Positions 17,801 to 28,816 of a stretch of DNA of 62,686 nucleotides are shown in pieces; the stretch's first letter is position 1, and every line of letters begins with the position of its first letter. The position numbers and the translations under genes were made by a program. The notes beneath the pieces are model-generated. The model was not told where the DNA came from. It did no database searches and saw nothing but the letters and a program-made list of their open reading frames with translations. This stretch comes from Oceanisphaera psychrotolerans. GTDB taxonomy: Bacteria; Pseudomonadota; Gammaproteobacteria; Enterobacterales; Aeromonadaceae. The stretch covers positions 1 to 62,686 of the forward strand of contig NZ_MDKE01000014.1 of assembly GCF_001870485.1 (NCBI RefSeq), written 5' to 3'.

Positions 17801-18561
17801 AAGGCGTCTCCATCGGGGTGAAAGGCGGCAATGGCCTTGTGCCGGAGCAGCATTGCCAGGGTCTGCTCCGGTGCAAAATCCGGGTGTAGGCGCAGAGTCT
17901 GCTCCAGTGCCGTGCCCAGCGGTTGCTGTAACAGCAATTCGATAAAGCAGGCGCTGGCCTTGTCGAGCGGCAGTAGCTCCACCTGCAGCGCCGGGCGCAG
18001 TAACAGGGCTTGTTCGGGGTGAAAGGGGTTGACGTCGGCGATGTTCAATTGCCCCTGATGTGCCCGCCACAGCGAGACCACGGCATAAGGCGAGAGCAGC
18101 AGTCGAGTCGAGGGTTGCAGCTGTAATTGCAATCCGGCGACCCGTTGTGCATCGGCCAGCAAGGCGGCGAGCGCCCGGGTATCGAGCCGGTCTGGCTCGG
18201 CGGCATGAAGGGCGCCGAGCCAGGCCCTCTCGAGGCGTGCCATGTCGGCCAGATAGGGCACGGCGGATGCGGGTGGAAAGGAGTCGATAAATGCCGGCAG
18301 CCGGTGACCGTAGTCGGTCAGCAAGGGTGAGTCCGGCGGCGTCTGTTCGATATACACCCCGGCCATGGCACTAAAGAAGGTTTCGCCCACCAGTTGCCGA
18401 CAAACCGGAAAGGTGTCGGCCAGCGCAACGGTCAGCGAGGCCCGCACGTTGTTGCGATACACCGCAAAGCGGGCCCGGTTGCCGGGGTTCTGGCTCAGGC
18501 TGGTGGGCAGCGCCTGCTCCGGATCGAACAGGGCATTGATGAAGGCATCGTGCATGTTCAT
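17797..18561 (-). CDS. bufC: BufC/HvfC DUF2063 partner protein
   Basis: A 254-residue protein with the N-terminal DUF2063 fold: FINALFDP, then RARFAVYRNNVRASLTVALADTFPVCRQLVGETFF, the family signature. In RiPP clusters of this type it partners the MNIO enzyme, helping recognise the precursor peptide. ATG 18561 overlaps the end of the DUF692 gene by four bases (ATGA); the longer open frame runs inside that gene and is rejected. Operon order bufA-bufB-bufC-bufD is complete. Confidence 0.85.
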   Translation of the reverse strand: MNMHDAFINALFDPEQALPTSLSQNPGNRARFAVYRNNVRASLTVALADTFPVCRQLVGETFFSAMAGVYIEQTPPDSPLLTDYGHRLPAFIDSFPPASAVPYLADMARLERAWLGALHAAEPDRLDTRALAALLADAQRVAGLQLQLQPSTRLLLSPYAVVSLWRAHQGQLNIADVNPFHPEQALLLRPALQVELLPLDKASACFIELLLQQPLGTALEQTLRLHPDFAPEQTLAMLLRHKAIAAFHPDGDAL

Positions 18562-19466
18562 GGTGTCGGTGTCCGAGTGTCCGCCTGCGTCAGGCACTGT
18601 TCGGCCAGACTCGCTTCCGCCAGCAGCACCTCGAAGGCGGGAATGTTGTTGTCCCGTTCGATCAGGGTGGGGGTGGGGCCGATGCGCTCCAGCAGCTGGC
18701 GATACAGGGTCCACACCGGCTCGGCGATGGGGGCGCCGTGACTGTCGATCAGCAGGCGGGCGCCACTGTTATCCCGTTGTTCGTCAAAACCGGCCAGGTG
18801 CAGCTCGCCCACCTTGTCCAGCGGCAGGGTGTCGATATAGGTCAGGGCGTCCCACCGGTGATTGACCGCCGACACATGGACATTGTTGACGTCCAGCAGC
18901 AGGCCGCAGCCGCTGCGGTTAATCACGGCATGGATAAAGGCGGCTTCTTCCAGGCAGGAGTCGGCAAACGTCAGGTAGGTGGCGGGGTTTTCCAGCAGTA
19001 TGGGCCTCCCCAGCGCTTCCTGCACCCGATCGAGGTGATCGCAGACTCGTTGCAATGCATCCGGGGTATAGGCCAGTGGCAGCAGGTCGTTGGCGAAACG
19101 GCCGCCGTGGCCGGACCAGGCCAGGTGCTCAGACACCGCCTCGGGTTGATAGCGATCGACCAGTTGTGTCAGCCGGTTCAGGTGCGCCATGTCGAGATCT
19201 TCGGCTCCGCCGATCGACAGGCCGACCCCGTGCACAGACAGCGGATACAGGGCCCGAACCCGCTCCAGATAATGATGCAGCGGGCCACCGGCCACCATGT
19301 AGTTCTCGGCGTGAATTTCAACAAAGGCCAGCGGCGGGCGCCGGGTCAGCAGGGTATCGAAGTGCTGGGGCTTGAGCCCCAGACCAGCCCCGACCGGCAA
19401 GGCGGTCGGGCTGGTTGATGACACTGTAGTTGATTGCACTCTGGTTGCGTTCAATGAGTCCGGCAT
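18558..19466 (-). CDS. bufB: BufB/HvfB MNIO enzyme (DUF692)
   Basis: A 302-residue TIM-barrel member of the multinuclear non-heme iron oxidase family (DUF692/HvfB). Metal-site motifs are visible: FVEIHAENYM, HGVGLSIGG, SEHLAWSGHGG, LENPATYL, LLLDVNNVHVSAVNH, LHLAGFDEQ and DSHGAPIAEPVW. In characterised relatives it oxidatively modifies cysteines of the DUF2282 precursor. I choose ATG 19466 because GGGAGG precedes it by five bases; ATG 19478 is possible. It lies 23 bp after the precursor gene. Confidence 0.9.
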   Translation of the reverse strand: MPDSLNATRVQSTTVSSTSPTALPVGAGLGLKPQHFDTLLTRRPPLAFVEIHAENYMVAGGPLHHYLERVRALYPLSVHGVGLSIGGAEDLDMAHLNRLTQLVDRYQPEAVSEHLAWSGHGGRFANDLLPLAYTPDALQRVCDHLDRVQEALGRPILLENPATYLTFADSCLEEAAFIHAVINRSGCGLLLDVNNVHVSAVNHRWDALTYIDTLPLDKVGELHLAGFDEQRDNSGARLLIDSHGAPIAEPVWTLYRQLLERIGPTPTLIERDNNIPAFEVLLAEASLAEQCLTQADTRTPTP

Positions 19467-19489
19467 CACGCCTCCCATTGGGTCGTGGA

Positions 19490-19789
19490 TCAGGCCTTCA
19501 CTTCTTCGAAGGCATCCAGCTGACCAAAGCCGGTCGGTGACGTCGGTGAGGCGGTTTCCAGACAGGTACCGGCAGGAACCAGTTTCCAGGCGTTACCCTG
19601 ATAGTCGACTTTCGAGGTGCCGGCGCAGGTGGTACCGGGGCCGGCGGCACAGTCGTTTTTGCCTTTCAGTGCCACGCCGTAGCATTTTTCGGTGGCGGCG
19701 GTGTCCTGAGCCAGCACCGGCACGCTGGTGGCGGTCAGGGCGGTACCCAGAGCAAAGGCAATGGCAGTAGCGGTGGTTGCTTTGTTCAT
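19490..19789 (-). CDS. bufA: bufferin-type RiPP precursor (DUF2282)
   Basis: A 99-residue precursor with a Sec-type signal peptide (about 1-27, ending SVPVLA) and four cysteines at 36, 47, 55 and 76, in KCYG, NDCAAG, TTCAGT and GTCLET contexts. This matches DUF2282 bufferins (BufA1/HvfA), where an MNIO enzyme converts core cysteines to heterocycles and the exported product is linked to copper tolerance. The operon leader is a signal peptide rather than a cleaved cytoplasmic leader. A GGAAG ribosome site precedes ATG 19789. The copper link comes from characterised systems elsewhere. Confidence 0.9.
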   Translation of the reverse strand: MNKATTATAIAFALGTALTATSVPVLAQDTAATEKCYGVALKGKNDCAAGPGTTCAGTSKVDYQGNAWKLVPAGTCLETASPTSPTGFGQLDAFEEVKA

Positions 19790-19901
19790 GTTGAGCTTCC
19801 TTCTAACAGACGATGGTGGACCACAGGATGCGGCATCATTACCGTCATCTTTCAGGTTAGTCGGAAGGGGCAGGATAATTGTTACAGAGAAGTTGTTTTT
19901 T

Positions 19902-21316
19902 TTATGTGTTTTTATCCGCCGTCGAATTCCTTCGCCGGGGAATTTCCTCGATTTCCACAATCTTGGAACGGCTCATCACCACCTTCCAGCGCTGGATGAC
20001 CGGCGGCTTCTGTCCCTGGATTTCTCGGGTGATCAGATTGATGAGGTAGCGTTTTTCTACCGCCTGGCGTGCGACCTGTCCTTCCTTGAGCTGATAGACG
20101 TGGTGTGAGCCCTTTTCCATCAGCTTGGACAACAGGCTCAAATCCAGTTGCAGGGTCTCCCGGGTTTGTTCGTAGCCGCTCAGAAAGCGGGTGGGCAGCA
20201 TGCGGGAATGGCTGCCGTAGTGCATGACCACTTCTTCCCGCTGACTCACGTTGGCATGGCGTGCCGCCAGAATCTCTTCGCTCAGTCGGGAGGCGCGACG
20301 ATAGTCGAACCATTCCAGCTGGCGGCCCACCAGCTGGTTGCTGTGCACATCGAAATACTGTCGGCGCCATTTGGGACGACCCTTGCGCAGCCAGCGCCAC
20401 AGGGTGTTGCGCAAGTCGTCCTTGAACAGTTCACGCAGGGCATAGAGCAGTGCCAGGGCGAAGATGACCATCAGCGATATCCCCCCCAGGGTCTCGCGCA
20501 CCTCGTAGGCGGCCAGCGACACCGAGGTCATCACCACGGCCGTCACCCCGGCCTTGAGCAGTTTCTGTTCGCCCCCGCCCAGTTCCCGGGTTTTCTCCTT
20601 GAGCGTGACCGGGTATTCGATCAACCGGCGCAGCAGCCGCATCTTGTTGGAGATACGCGACAGCGCCTCGGTGGTATGGCTGGAATTGTACTGTTGCGCC
20701 TCGCGGTGCTGGCGCTCGATGTCACAAATCTCCAGCAGCAGCGACTTGGTCGTCTTGTAGTCGCCGTTGCGGGGCAGGTGGGCCACCAGCGACAGCAGCC
20801 GCTGTTCGGTAAACCAGGACAGGTAGTTGTCGATATTGGCGTAATACTTGAGCAGGCTCTGATCGGTGGGCATGTTGCGGCGCAGGCGGCGCAAAATATC
20901 CTGGGCCAGGGCGATTACCTCTTCTACCGCTTCCAGGCTGGTCTCGTCTTGTTTGTTGCGCAGAGCGTGACAGGACTGTTCCAGCCCGACCACATACTGA
21001 TAGGCGTAGAGGCTGAGGCTGAGCCGGTATTGCTCGGTGGTGAGCTTGCCCCGGCGGGCCAGACGGCTGTGTACCAGTGCAGGTGCGGCCGGTCGCTGAA
21101 GTAGGTGCGCTGAACGTGAATGGCGTTGTGGTAGAACTCGTCTTCCGGTACCACATTGGTGTTCAGTCCCAGCTCGCCGGGAATAAAGAAGTAAATATCC
21201 AGTCGGTGCTCGGTCGCCTCCCGCAGGATACGGGATACCTTGAGAGCAAAACCATCTTTACGTTCAACGCTGATCACGGGCCGGGATGACGCCATAAAAG
21301 TGAATAATGACAACAT
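19902..21316 (-). CDS. uncharacterised membrane protein (one frameshift)
   Basis: Read through a frameshift, a protein of about 471 residues that I do not recognise. The N-terminal 150 residues are polar and contain [23 protein letters not shown]. Two adjacent hydrophobic stretches ([20 protein letters not shown] and [18 protein letters not shown]) form a central hairpin, followed by a basic region ([13 protein letters not shown]) and a polar C-terminal domain. The frame breaks where CACTGGGTACAC is expected and CACTGGTACAC is read (cc at 21074-21075). The start (21316, or 21295) is uncertain because neither has a good ribosome site. It is not obviously in an operon with the buf genes. Confidence 0.65.
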
Positions 21317-21367
21317 CTTAACGTATTTTTACGTTCACTGCCTGCTGGCTGCCGGAGCGGGGAAGAT

Positions 21368-21393
21368 AAAAAACCCCGCGTCAACGCGGGGTG
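21368..21393 (-). terminator. terminator of the TAXI TRAP operon
   Basis: Stem CCCCGCG/CGCGGGG with a four-base loop, followed on the minus strand by TTTTTTA. It lies directly after the TAXI binding-protein gene. Confidence 0.9.
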
Positions 21394-21415
21394 TGAAGCT
21401 CAGGCTCGTGGATGA

Positions 21416-22414
21416 CTATTGCTGGGCGTTGCTCAGGGTTTTTCCCTGTTCGGTCCAGAAGGCCTTGGCGCCGTCGTGCATCGGGGTCACGATACCCATG
21501 GTGCCGCTGTCGATGGTCATGGAGGTGGCGGCCTGGGACACGGAGGACATGAACTTCAGGCCTTCTTCCGAATAAATGTCCTGCAGGCTGTCGTGAACCC
21601 GTTCTGCGGACAGGTGGCGGCCGGCGACCCACAGTGCGGAGTCCTGAATGGTGACCACATCGTAGTCCACGTTCGGGTAGGTGCCGGCAGGGATGGTGAC
21701 GGTGGCGTAGTAGGGGTGGTCATTGAACAGGGTGCCTTTCTCGGCGGCTTCGTTCACCTGCAGCAGGCGGATCTTGTTGCTGGAGGCGGCCTGGATCACC
21801 GAGGCGTTGGGGAAGCCGGCAAATACCCAGAGGGCGTCGATCTGGCGGTCGCCCAGCGCCGAGGCACCCTGGTTGTAGCCGATGTATTGTGGCGTGATCT
21901 TGTCCCACAGCCCCACTCCTTCGAAGAAGCGCTGGGCGGAGGCGGCTGCACCGGAGCCGGCCGGACCCACGGCGATGTTCTTGCCTTCCAGCTGGGCCAC
22001 ATCGGTAATGCCGGAGCCGTCCAGCACGATCAGGTGCGCCGGGGCACCGTACAGATAGGACATGGCCTGGACATTGCGATACTTGCGGGTGTCGTTGGTC
22101 AGTTTGCCGTTCAGGCCCAGATACATGTCGCCGGAGTAGACGATACCGAAGTCGGCGTCGCGGGAGTTGACCCGACGCAGGTTTTCCACCGAGCCGGCGG
22201 AAGCCATGTTGGATACTTCCACACCTTCCATGGTGCGCGACAGCCGGGTGGCAATGCCATTGGAGAAATACTGGAAGGTACCGCCGTCCGGGCCGCCGGA
22301 AAATGCCAGGCGTTCGGTCTGGGCGTGGGCCATGCTCATCCCCAGGGTGGTCACGGCCACGAGGGTGATGGAAGTCAGCGCCTTGGCAGGTTTGCACATG
22401 TTGTTCAGTATCAT
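21416..22414 (-). CDS. TAXI-family TRAP transporter binding protein
   Basis: A 332-residue periplasmic protein with a signal peptide ending near MAHAQTERL. The TAXI hallmarks are SGGPDGGTFQYFSNGIA, NMASAGSVENLRRV, GIVYSGDMYLG, LEGKNIAVGPAGSGAAASAQ and the DALWVFAGFPN segment. TAXI proteins deliver ligands such as carboxylates or amino acids to fused TRAP permeases. It is the last gene of the unit permease, Usp, TAXI. An AAAGAGGAAAC ribosome site precedes ATG 22414. Confidence 0.92.
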   Translation of the reverse strand: MILNNMCKPAKALTSITLVAVTTLGMSMAHAQTERLAFSGGPDGGTFQYFSNGIATRLSRTMEGVEVSNMASAGSVENLRRVNSRDADFGIVYSGDMYLGLNGKLTNDTRKYRNVQAMSYLYGAPAHLIVLDGSGITDVAQLEGKNIAVGPAGSGAAASAQRFFEGVGLWDKITPQYIGYNQGASALGDRQIDALWVFAGFPNASVIQAASSNKIRLLQVNEAAEKGTLFNDHPYYATVTIPAGTYPNVDYDVVTIQDSALWVAGRHLSAERVHDSLQDIYSEEGLKFMSSVSQAATSMTIDSGTMGIVTPMHDGAKAFWTEQGKTLSNAQQ

Positions 22415-22477
22415 GGTTGTTTCCTCTTTATGGTTGTATTTCTCGTTTTCTTCCCTCGAGAAAGGGGAGGCGGCCCT

Positions 22478-22927
22478 TCAGCCGCGCTCGGGTACCGTTA
22501 ATACCGGAATCGATGATTGACGAATGACGCGCTCGGTGGTGGAGCCCAGCAGCAGTTTTTCCAGGCCGTGACGGCCATGGCTGCCGACGATGATGAGATC
22601 GGCCCCCAGCTTTTCGGCCTGGGACAGCACGGCCTCGGCGCCGGGGCCAATCATCACTTCGGTGGTCAGTTCGCCCTTGAACTGGCCGAACAGGCGTTGC
22701 ACAAAATCATGCATGTCGGTTACTGCCTGGGTGTTGACCTCCCTGACGAAGGCGTCCATCACCCCGGCGGGGATGCTGCGCCGGTGTCGGTCGCCCAGTT
22801 CGGTGATCACATGCAGCAGGTGCAGTCGGGCGCCGTGTATCCGGGCCAGGTGGCTGGCCAGCTCCGCCGCCCTGGCGGCGCCGTCGGAAAAGTCGGTGGC
22901 ATACACAATCAGCTTTATCTGAGTCAT
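22478..22927 (-). CDS. TRAP-associated universal stress protein
   Basis: A 149-residue UspA protein with IVYATDFSDGA at the N-terminus and the ATP-binding signature IIVGSHGRHGLEKLLLGSTTERV. It is translationally coupled to the fused permease gene (ATGA overlap) and followed by the TAXI gene. Usp proteins inside TRAP operons are proposed modulators of transport, as for TeaD. This copy is only distantly similar to the TeaD-like protein at 4154. Confidence 0.88.
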   Translation of the reverse strand: MTQIKLIVYATDFSDGAARAAELASHLARIHGARLHLLHVITELGDRHRRSIPAGVMDAFVREVNTQAVTDMHDFVQRLFGQFKGELTTEVMIGPGAEAVLSQAEKLGADLIIVGSHGRHGLEKLLLGSTTERVIRQSSIPVLTVPERG

Positions 22928-25137
22928 GGGGGATCCTTAATGAGCGTTTGAGGGCCGGGCCGGCAGCGGGGAGTCACCTTCTCGCTGCAGCCACCACACC
23001 AGGCGACCAGCGCCAGGCCACCGATGTCGGACATCAGCGTCGGCCAGTACAGCAACAGGGTACCGGCACCGAGCAGCAGCCATTCATACAGCCGGGTCCT
23101 GCGGCGCAGATAACCCATGGAGAAAGCGCCGAAGGCGATGGTACCCAGGGTGGCCGAGACGAAGGCGGTGATGATTTCCAGCACGCTGCCGTCGAGCAGC
23201 ATGGCCGGCACATAGGCGAACAGCAGTGGCATCACGTACAGCATCTTGGCGAACTTGAACGAGGTCCAGCCGGTCTTCCAGGGATCCGAGCCGGCGATGG
23301 CGGCGCCCGCATAGGCGGCCACGCATACCGGCGGAGTGATGTTGGAGTCCTGGGACAGCCAGTAGACGATCATGTGGGCGGCAATGGCCGAGACGCCGAA
23401 TTCGCCGAGGGCGGGTACCGCCAGCACGGCCACGATCAGATAGGCGGCGGTGACCGGCACCCCCATGCCCAGCACCAGCGAGGCGATGGCCACCAGTACC
23501 AGCGCCAGCATCAGGCTGTCACCGGCCATGGAGATGATCAGATCCGAGAACTTGAGGCCCATGCCGGTGAGGGAAATGGTCCCGACGATGATGCCGATCA
23601 CGCCGATGGTGGCGCCCACGATCAGGGTGTTGCGTGCGCCTACCTGAATGGCCTCCCAGATCTCCCTGGGCCCCATGCGGGTTTCCTTGTCGACCCAGCT
23701 CACCGCGATGCACGACAGGGTGGCCCAGAACGCCGAGTTGCCGGCGGAACGACCGCTGAGCAACAGTACCGTGATAATCACCAGTGGCAGCGCATAGTAC
23801 CAGCCGTGCTTGAACACGGTTTTCCAGTGCGGAATCTCCTCACCCTGTACTCCGACCAGACCGTGTTTCTTGGCTTCGAAATGCACCATGCAGTACACCG
23901 CCAGGAAGTAGAGCAGGGCCGGGCCGATGGACAGAATCATGATGGTGGAATAGGGGGTGCCGGTCAGTTCGGCCATCAGGAAGCCGCCCGCGCCCATGAT
24001 GGGGGGCAGGAACATGCCGCCGATGGAAGCGGCGGGCTCGATGGCGCCGGCCACATGGGGCTTGAACCCGGCCCGCTTCATCATGGGGATGGTGAAGGCG
24101 CCGGAAGACACGGTGTTGGCGATGGCCGAGCCGGAAACGGAGCCGAACAGGGCTGATGAGATCACCGCTACCTTGGCCGGACCGCCGGTGGAATGACCGG
24201 CGAGGGCCAGCGGCAGATCGATGAAGAACTTGCCGGCGCCGGACTTCTGCAGAAAGGCACCGAAGAAGATGAAGAGGATGACATAGGTCGCCAGCACGCT
24301 GGCCATGACTCCGAATACCCCGTTGGTGGTCAGGAACAGGGCGGTGGCCAGACGCTCGAAACGAAAGCCCCGGTGAGCCAGCAGGTCGGGCAGGTAGGGT
24401 CCGAACAGGGCGAAGGCGATCATCGCCACCCCGATCAGGGTAATGGACCAGCCCAGTACCCGGCGGCAGATTTCCAGCGACAGCAGCAGGCCGACGATGC
24501 TGACCAGCATGTCGACCTCGTTTTCTGCCCCGGCCCGGTAGTTGAGCAGCTCGAACTGGCTGATCCAGTACAGCACGGTACCGGCGGTCATCAGGGCCAG
24601 TATCACATCGCTGGCGGTCGGGCTGTTGTGATTACGCCGGTTCAGCCACTGGTCCAGCGGCAGCAGGATGGCGGCGAAGGGCAGGATCAGCCACAGGCCG
24701 TAGTGCAGTTTGTCCAGATCCTGCTCCAGCGCCATGCTCAGGCCGTCGTAGTTCCAGGTTTCCCGGAACAGGCTTAATTGCTGGTAGAAGGCGGTGGGTG
24801 AGTCGTACACCAGGAAGCAGCTGACCAGCACTGCCAGCAGGGTGGCGCTGATCAACGACAGGCCGCCGTGGGCGGTACGGCTGCCCGCCGGGTATAACAG
24901 AAAGACCAGCACGAAGGTGATCAGCACATAGATGCCGAGATGATACTGGGTGCTGAGGGCGGCGACGCCGGCGCCATAAAAATAGATGGCCACCATGGTC
25001 GCGGCCAGGGCTGCCGCCAGCCAGGCCCAGGGACCCGTGAGCTGGCGCTCGCTCTTGGCATCTTTTTCCATCAGTTCCTTGAGCTTTTGCTGCTCGTCGG
25101 GACTGAGGCTGTCGAGTTGTTGTTTGTCGTTTGACAT
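22924..25137 (-). CDS. fused 4TM/12TM TRAP transporter permease
   Basis: A 737-residue fused small plus large TRAP permease of the TAXI-associated DUF3394/DctM type. About 16-18 hydrophobic segments follow a polar N-terminus. DctM-like landmarks are LFGSVSGSAIANTVSSGAFTIPMMKR, EPAASIGGMFLPPIMGAGGFLMAE and LSQDSNITPPVCVAAYAGAAIAGSDPWKTG. It is the first gene of the operon, about 90 nt downstream of a sigma-54 promoter. The substrate is unknown. Confidence 0.92.
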   Translation of the reverse strand: MSNDKQQLDSLSPDEQQKLKELMEKDAKSERQLTGPWAWLAAALAATMVAIYFYGAGVAALSTQYHLGIYVLITFVLVFLLYPAGSRTAHGGLSLISATLLAVLVSCFLVYDSPTAFYQQLSLFRETWNYDGLSMALEQDLDKLHYGLWLILPFAAILLPLDQWLNRRNHNSPTASDVILALMTAGTVLYWISQFELLNYRAGAENEVDMLVSIVGLLLSLEICRRVLGWSITLIGVAMIAFALFGPYLPDLLAHRGFRFERLATALFLTTNGVFGVMASVLATYVILFIFFGAFLQKSGAGKFFIDLPLALAGHSTGGPAKVAVISSALFGSVSGSAIANTVSSGAFTIPMMKRAGFKPHVAGAIEPAASIGGMFLPPIMGAGGFLMAELTGTPYSTIMILSIGPALLYFLAVYCMVHFEAKKHGLVGVQGEEIPHWKTVFKHGWYYALPLVIITVLLLSGRSAGNSAFWATLSCIAVSWVDKETRMGPREIWEAIQVGARNTLIVGATIGVIGIIVGTISLTGMGLKFSDLIISMAGDSLMLALVLVAIASLVLGMGVPVTAAYLIVAVLAVPALGEFGVSAIAAHMIVYWLSQDSNITPPVCVAAYAGAAIAGSDPWKTGWTSFKFAKMLYVMPLLFAYVPAMLLDGSVLEIITAFVSATLGTIAFGAFSMGYLRRRTRLYEWLLLGAGTLLLYWPTLMSDIGGLALVAWCGGCSEKVTPRCRPGPQTLIKDPP

Positions 25138-25238
25138 CTTGACCTCTGTATTTGCTCCGGCCTGTGGGCCGGTTGGCTTTCCCTGCCGGGGTGTATCCTG
25201 AGCGCGGATAACCCTGTGGCGTTGTTGTTAATGCCATG

Positions 25239-25255
25239 TAGCAAAAATGAGGCCA
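25239..25255 (-). promoter_or_regulatory. sigma-54 promoter of the TAXI TRAP operon
   Basis: The minus strand reads TGGCCTCATTTTTGCTA: GG and GC are 10 bp apart, and the -12 element TTTGCT is good. It points to the permease gene and lies downstream of a repeat array and of a sigma-54 regulator gene. Confidence 0.75.
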
Positions 25256-25342
25256 GATTTGGTGAGGTGGTAGCAGAGGCCCGTGGGGCAGGGGCTGGCG
25301 ACGGATCACCCGCAGCAGAGAAGGCGGCGGCAGCAAGAAAAT

Positions 25343-25495
25343 GGGTGGAAACCCGCCGCTTTCGGCTCAGGCCTGGGGGGATTTCCCCCCATTGGGGTTA
25401 ACGCGGGTGAAAACGAGGGGTTACTGGGGGGAAAGCCTGCAAGGGGTGGGCCTGCCGGCGCGGGGGCCGGTCTGCCGGTGGGTGGAAATCCCCCC
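25343..25495. promoter_or_regulatory. four-copy operator array (likely DctD-type enhancer)
   Basis: Four related sites of form GGGNGGAAANCC: 25343-25357 (GGGTGGAAACCCGCC), 25375-25390 (reverse; six G, ATTT, six C), 25426-25437 (GGGGGGAAAGCC) and 25480-25495 (GGGTGGAAATCCCCCC). A weaker GGGTGAAAAC lies near 25405. They sit about 90-240 bp upstream of the sigma-54 promoter, the usual range for NtrC-class activators. Confidence 0.65.
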
Positions 25496-25496
25496 A

Positions 25497-26860
<1,364 letters not shown>

Positions 26861-26864
<4 letters not shown>

Positions 26865-28816
26865 GAATGCTCCTGAGGGGAAAGCGATGGCAGCGTCAGG
26901 GTGAACAGGGCGCCGCCCTGCGGGTGATTGGCGGCCTCCAGTCTGCCGTCAAGGCTGTGTACGATACGGTGGGAGATGGACAGTCCCAGCCCCATGCCGG
27001 TCGGTTTGGTGGTGTAAAAAGGCTCGAATACATGGGCGAGGGCCTCGGGGCTCAGGCCCGGTCCCTGGTCACATACGCTCAGCCGCACCCACTGGGGATG
27101 GCTGTCGAGCGTGATCTCGATCCGGGGAGATGGTTGTCCGGCCATGGCCTGCAGGGCATTGCTGATCAGGTTGACCAGCACCTGCTCCAGCCGGCCGATG
27201 TCGCCGGCGACCCAGAGACTCTCCAGCCCCTCGGGCCAGATGATGCTGGCCTGTTGCTGTTCCAGCTGACCGCCCATGATCACCATGACCCCCTGGCGCA
27301 GATGCTGGAGATTGACGCCCCGTCCGGTCTCCTGGTGCGGGCGGGCGAACTCCCGAAGCGGTTGCAGAATGGAGGCCATGCGATCGGCCAGTCCGGCAAT
27401 TTCTGTCAGGTTGGTGGCCACCGACTCGTTCTTGCCCCGGGTGAGCAGCTTGCGGCCGTTGTCGGCGAAATGGCGGATAGCGGTGATCGGCTGGCTGAGT
27501 TCATGGTTGATACCGGCAGACAACTGGCCGAGTACGGCCAGCTTGGCGGTCTGAATCAGCTGGTTCTGGGTCTGATGATGCTGCTCTATTTCCTGCTGCA
27601 GGCGCTGGTTGGCATCGGTCAGTTCCCGGGTGCGCAGCCTGACACGTTGCTCCAGGGCTTCGTGCGCCTGCTTCAGTTCGGCCTGGTGGTGCTGCTTCAT
27701 CCGGTGGCGGGCGCTGAAAAACAGCACCAGGGCGGCCAGAATGAGGTAGAAGGTGAGGCCCAGGCCCAGGGTCTTGAAGAGGCTGCTCTGCAAGGGGCGC
27801 AGGCTGGCCAGCACCGCGACCCGCATGCCGGCGTCGGGCAGTAATCGGCTCTGCAGCAGGTACTGTCCGGCTCGCCCGGACAGCCGCCTGGAGGTGGTGT
27901 CCGGGGTATCGACCAGCGTCAGCAGTAGATCGCCCTGTTCGGTGAGTTCCCGGCGAATGATGTCGAGTGGCAGCAGCGGGGCCTGACCGTAACGACGGCT
28001 GGCGGTAATACGGGCAATATCCAGCTCGTTGAGCCAGCCGGCCTGTGGGCTGCCTGGTGGCCGGTCCTGCCGCAGTTGCGGTTCATGATTGCCGTAGGAC
28101 TGCCTGACGGTGCTTCTGCCGGTTTCCGGCAAGTAACCGAGGGTGCGAAACCGCCAGTAGGCGCGGGTGGAAATGAAGATCACCCCGTCTTCATCCATCA
28201 CCAGAATATCCTGCGAGGGATCGCTCCAGTCTTCTTCTATGTCTTCCAGATCGACCTTGACCACGGCGACCCCGATGATCTGACCGGCCTGGAGCACCGG
28301 GTAGGAAAAGAAATAGCCGCGTACCCGGGAGGTGTTGCCCAGGGCGAAATAGCGACCGGCTCCGCCCTCCATGGCCTGCTGGAAATAGGGGCGGAAGCTG
28401 TAGTCGTTACCGATAAAGGAATGGGGCTGTTCCCAGTTGCTGGCCGCCAGGGTCATGCCGTCGGTGCCGAGCACATAGCTGTCGGTGGCGCCCATGGTGG
28501 TATTGACCCAGGCCAGGTAACGATTGGCGATGTCGATGCTCTGCGCATCGTCGGGGTGTTCGAGCAGGTTGATCAGTTGCTGCTGGTTGGCCAGCAGGCG
28601 GGGCAGGTCACGGTGTCGATCGAGCTGATACTGCAGACTGACGATATAACGGCTGAGATTGGCATCGGCCTGTTCGCGGATCCGTTCCATGGCTTGCATA
28701 CGCGCCGTGTTATACAGCGCGAAGGCGAGCAGGACCATGCCCAGCAACAGCAGCAGGATGAGCGGGCTTCGCGCGCGGATCGCAGAGGAGGCCAGAAAGG
28801 AGTCCGTTCGTTTCAT
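26861..28816 (-). CDS. dctB: DctB-type sensor histidine kinase
   Basis: A 651-residue sensor with an N-terminal membrane segment (about 18-38), a large periplasmic double-Cache-type domain, a second membrane segment (about 348-366), a coiled-coil linker, a HisKA region with GINHELSQPITAIRHF and a HATPase domain with N box NLISNALQAM and G boxes DQGPGL and GMGLGLSI. It matches the DctB layout used to sense carboxylates in the periplasm. It is coupled to the regulator gene by ATGA overlap. Confidence 0.88.

Noticed and set aside
22948-24156. Long plus-strand frame opposite the fused TRAP permease
   Set aside because: Same shadow composition; the membrane protein on the minus strand is well supported.
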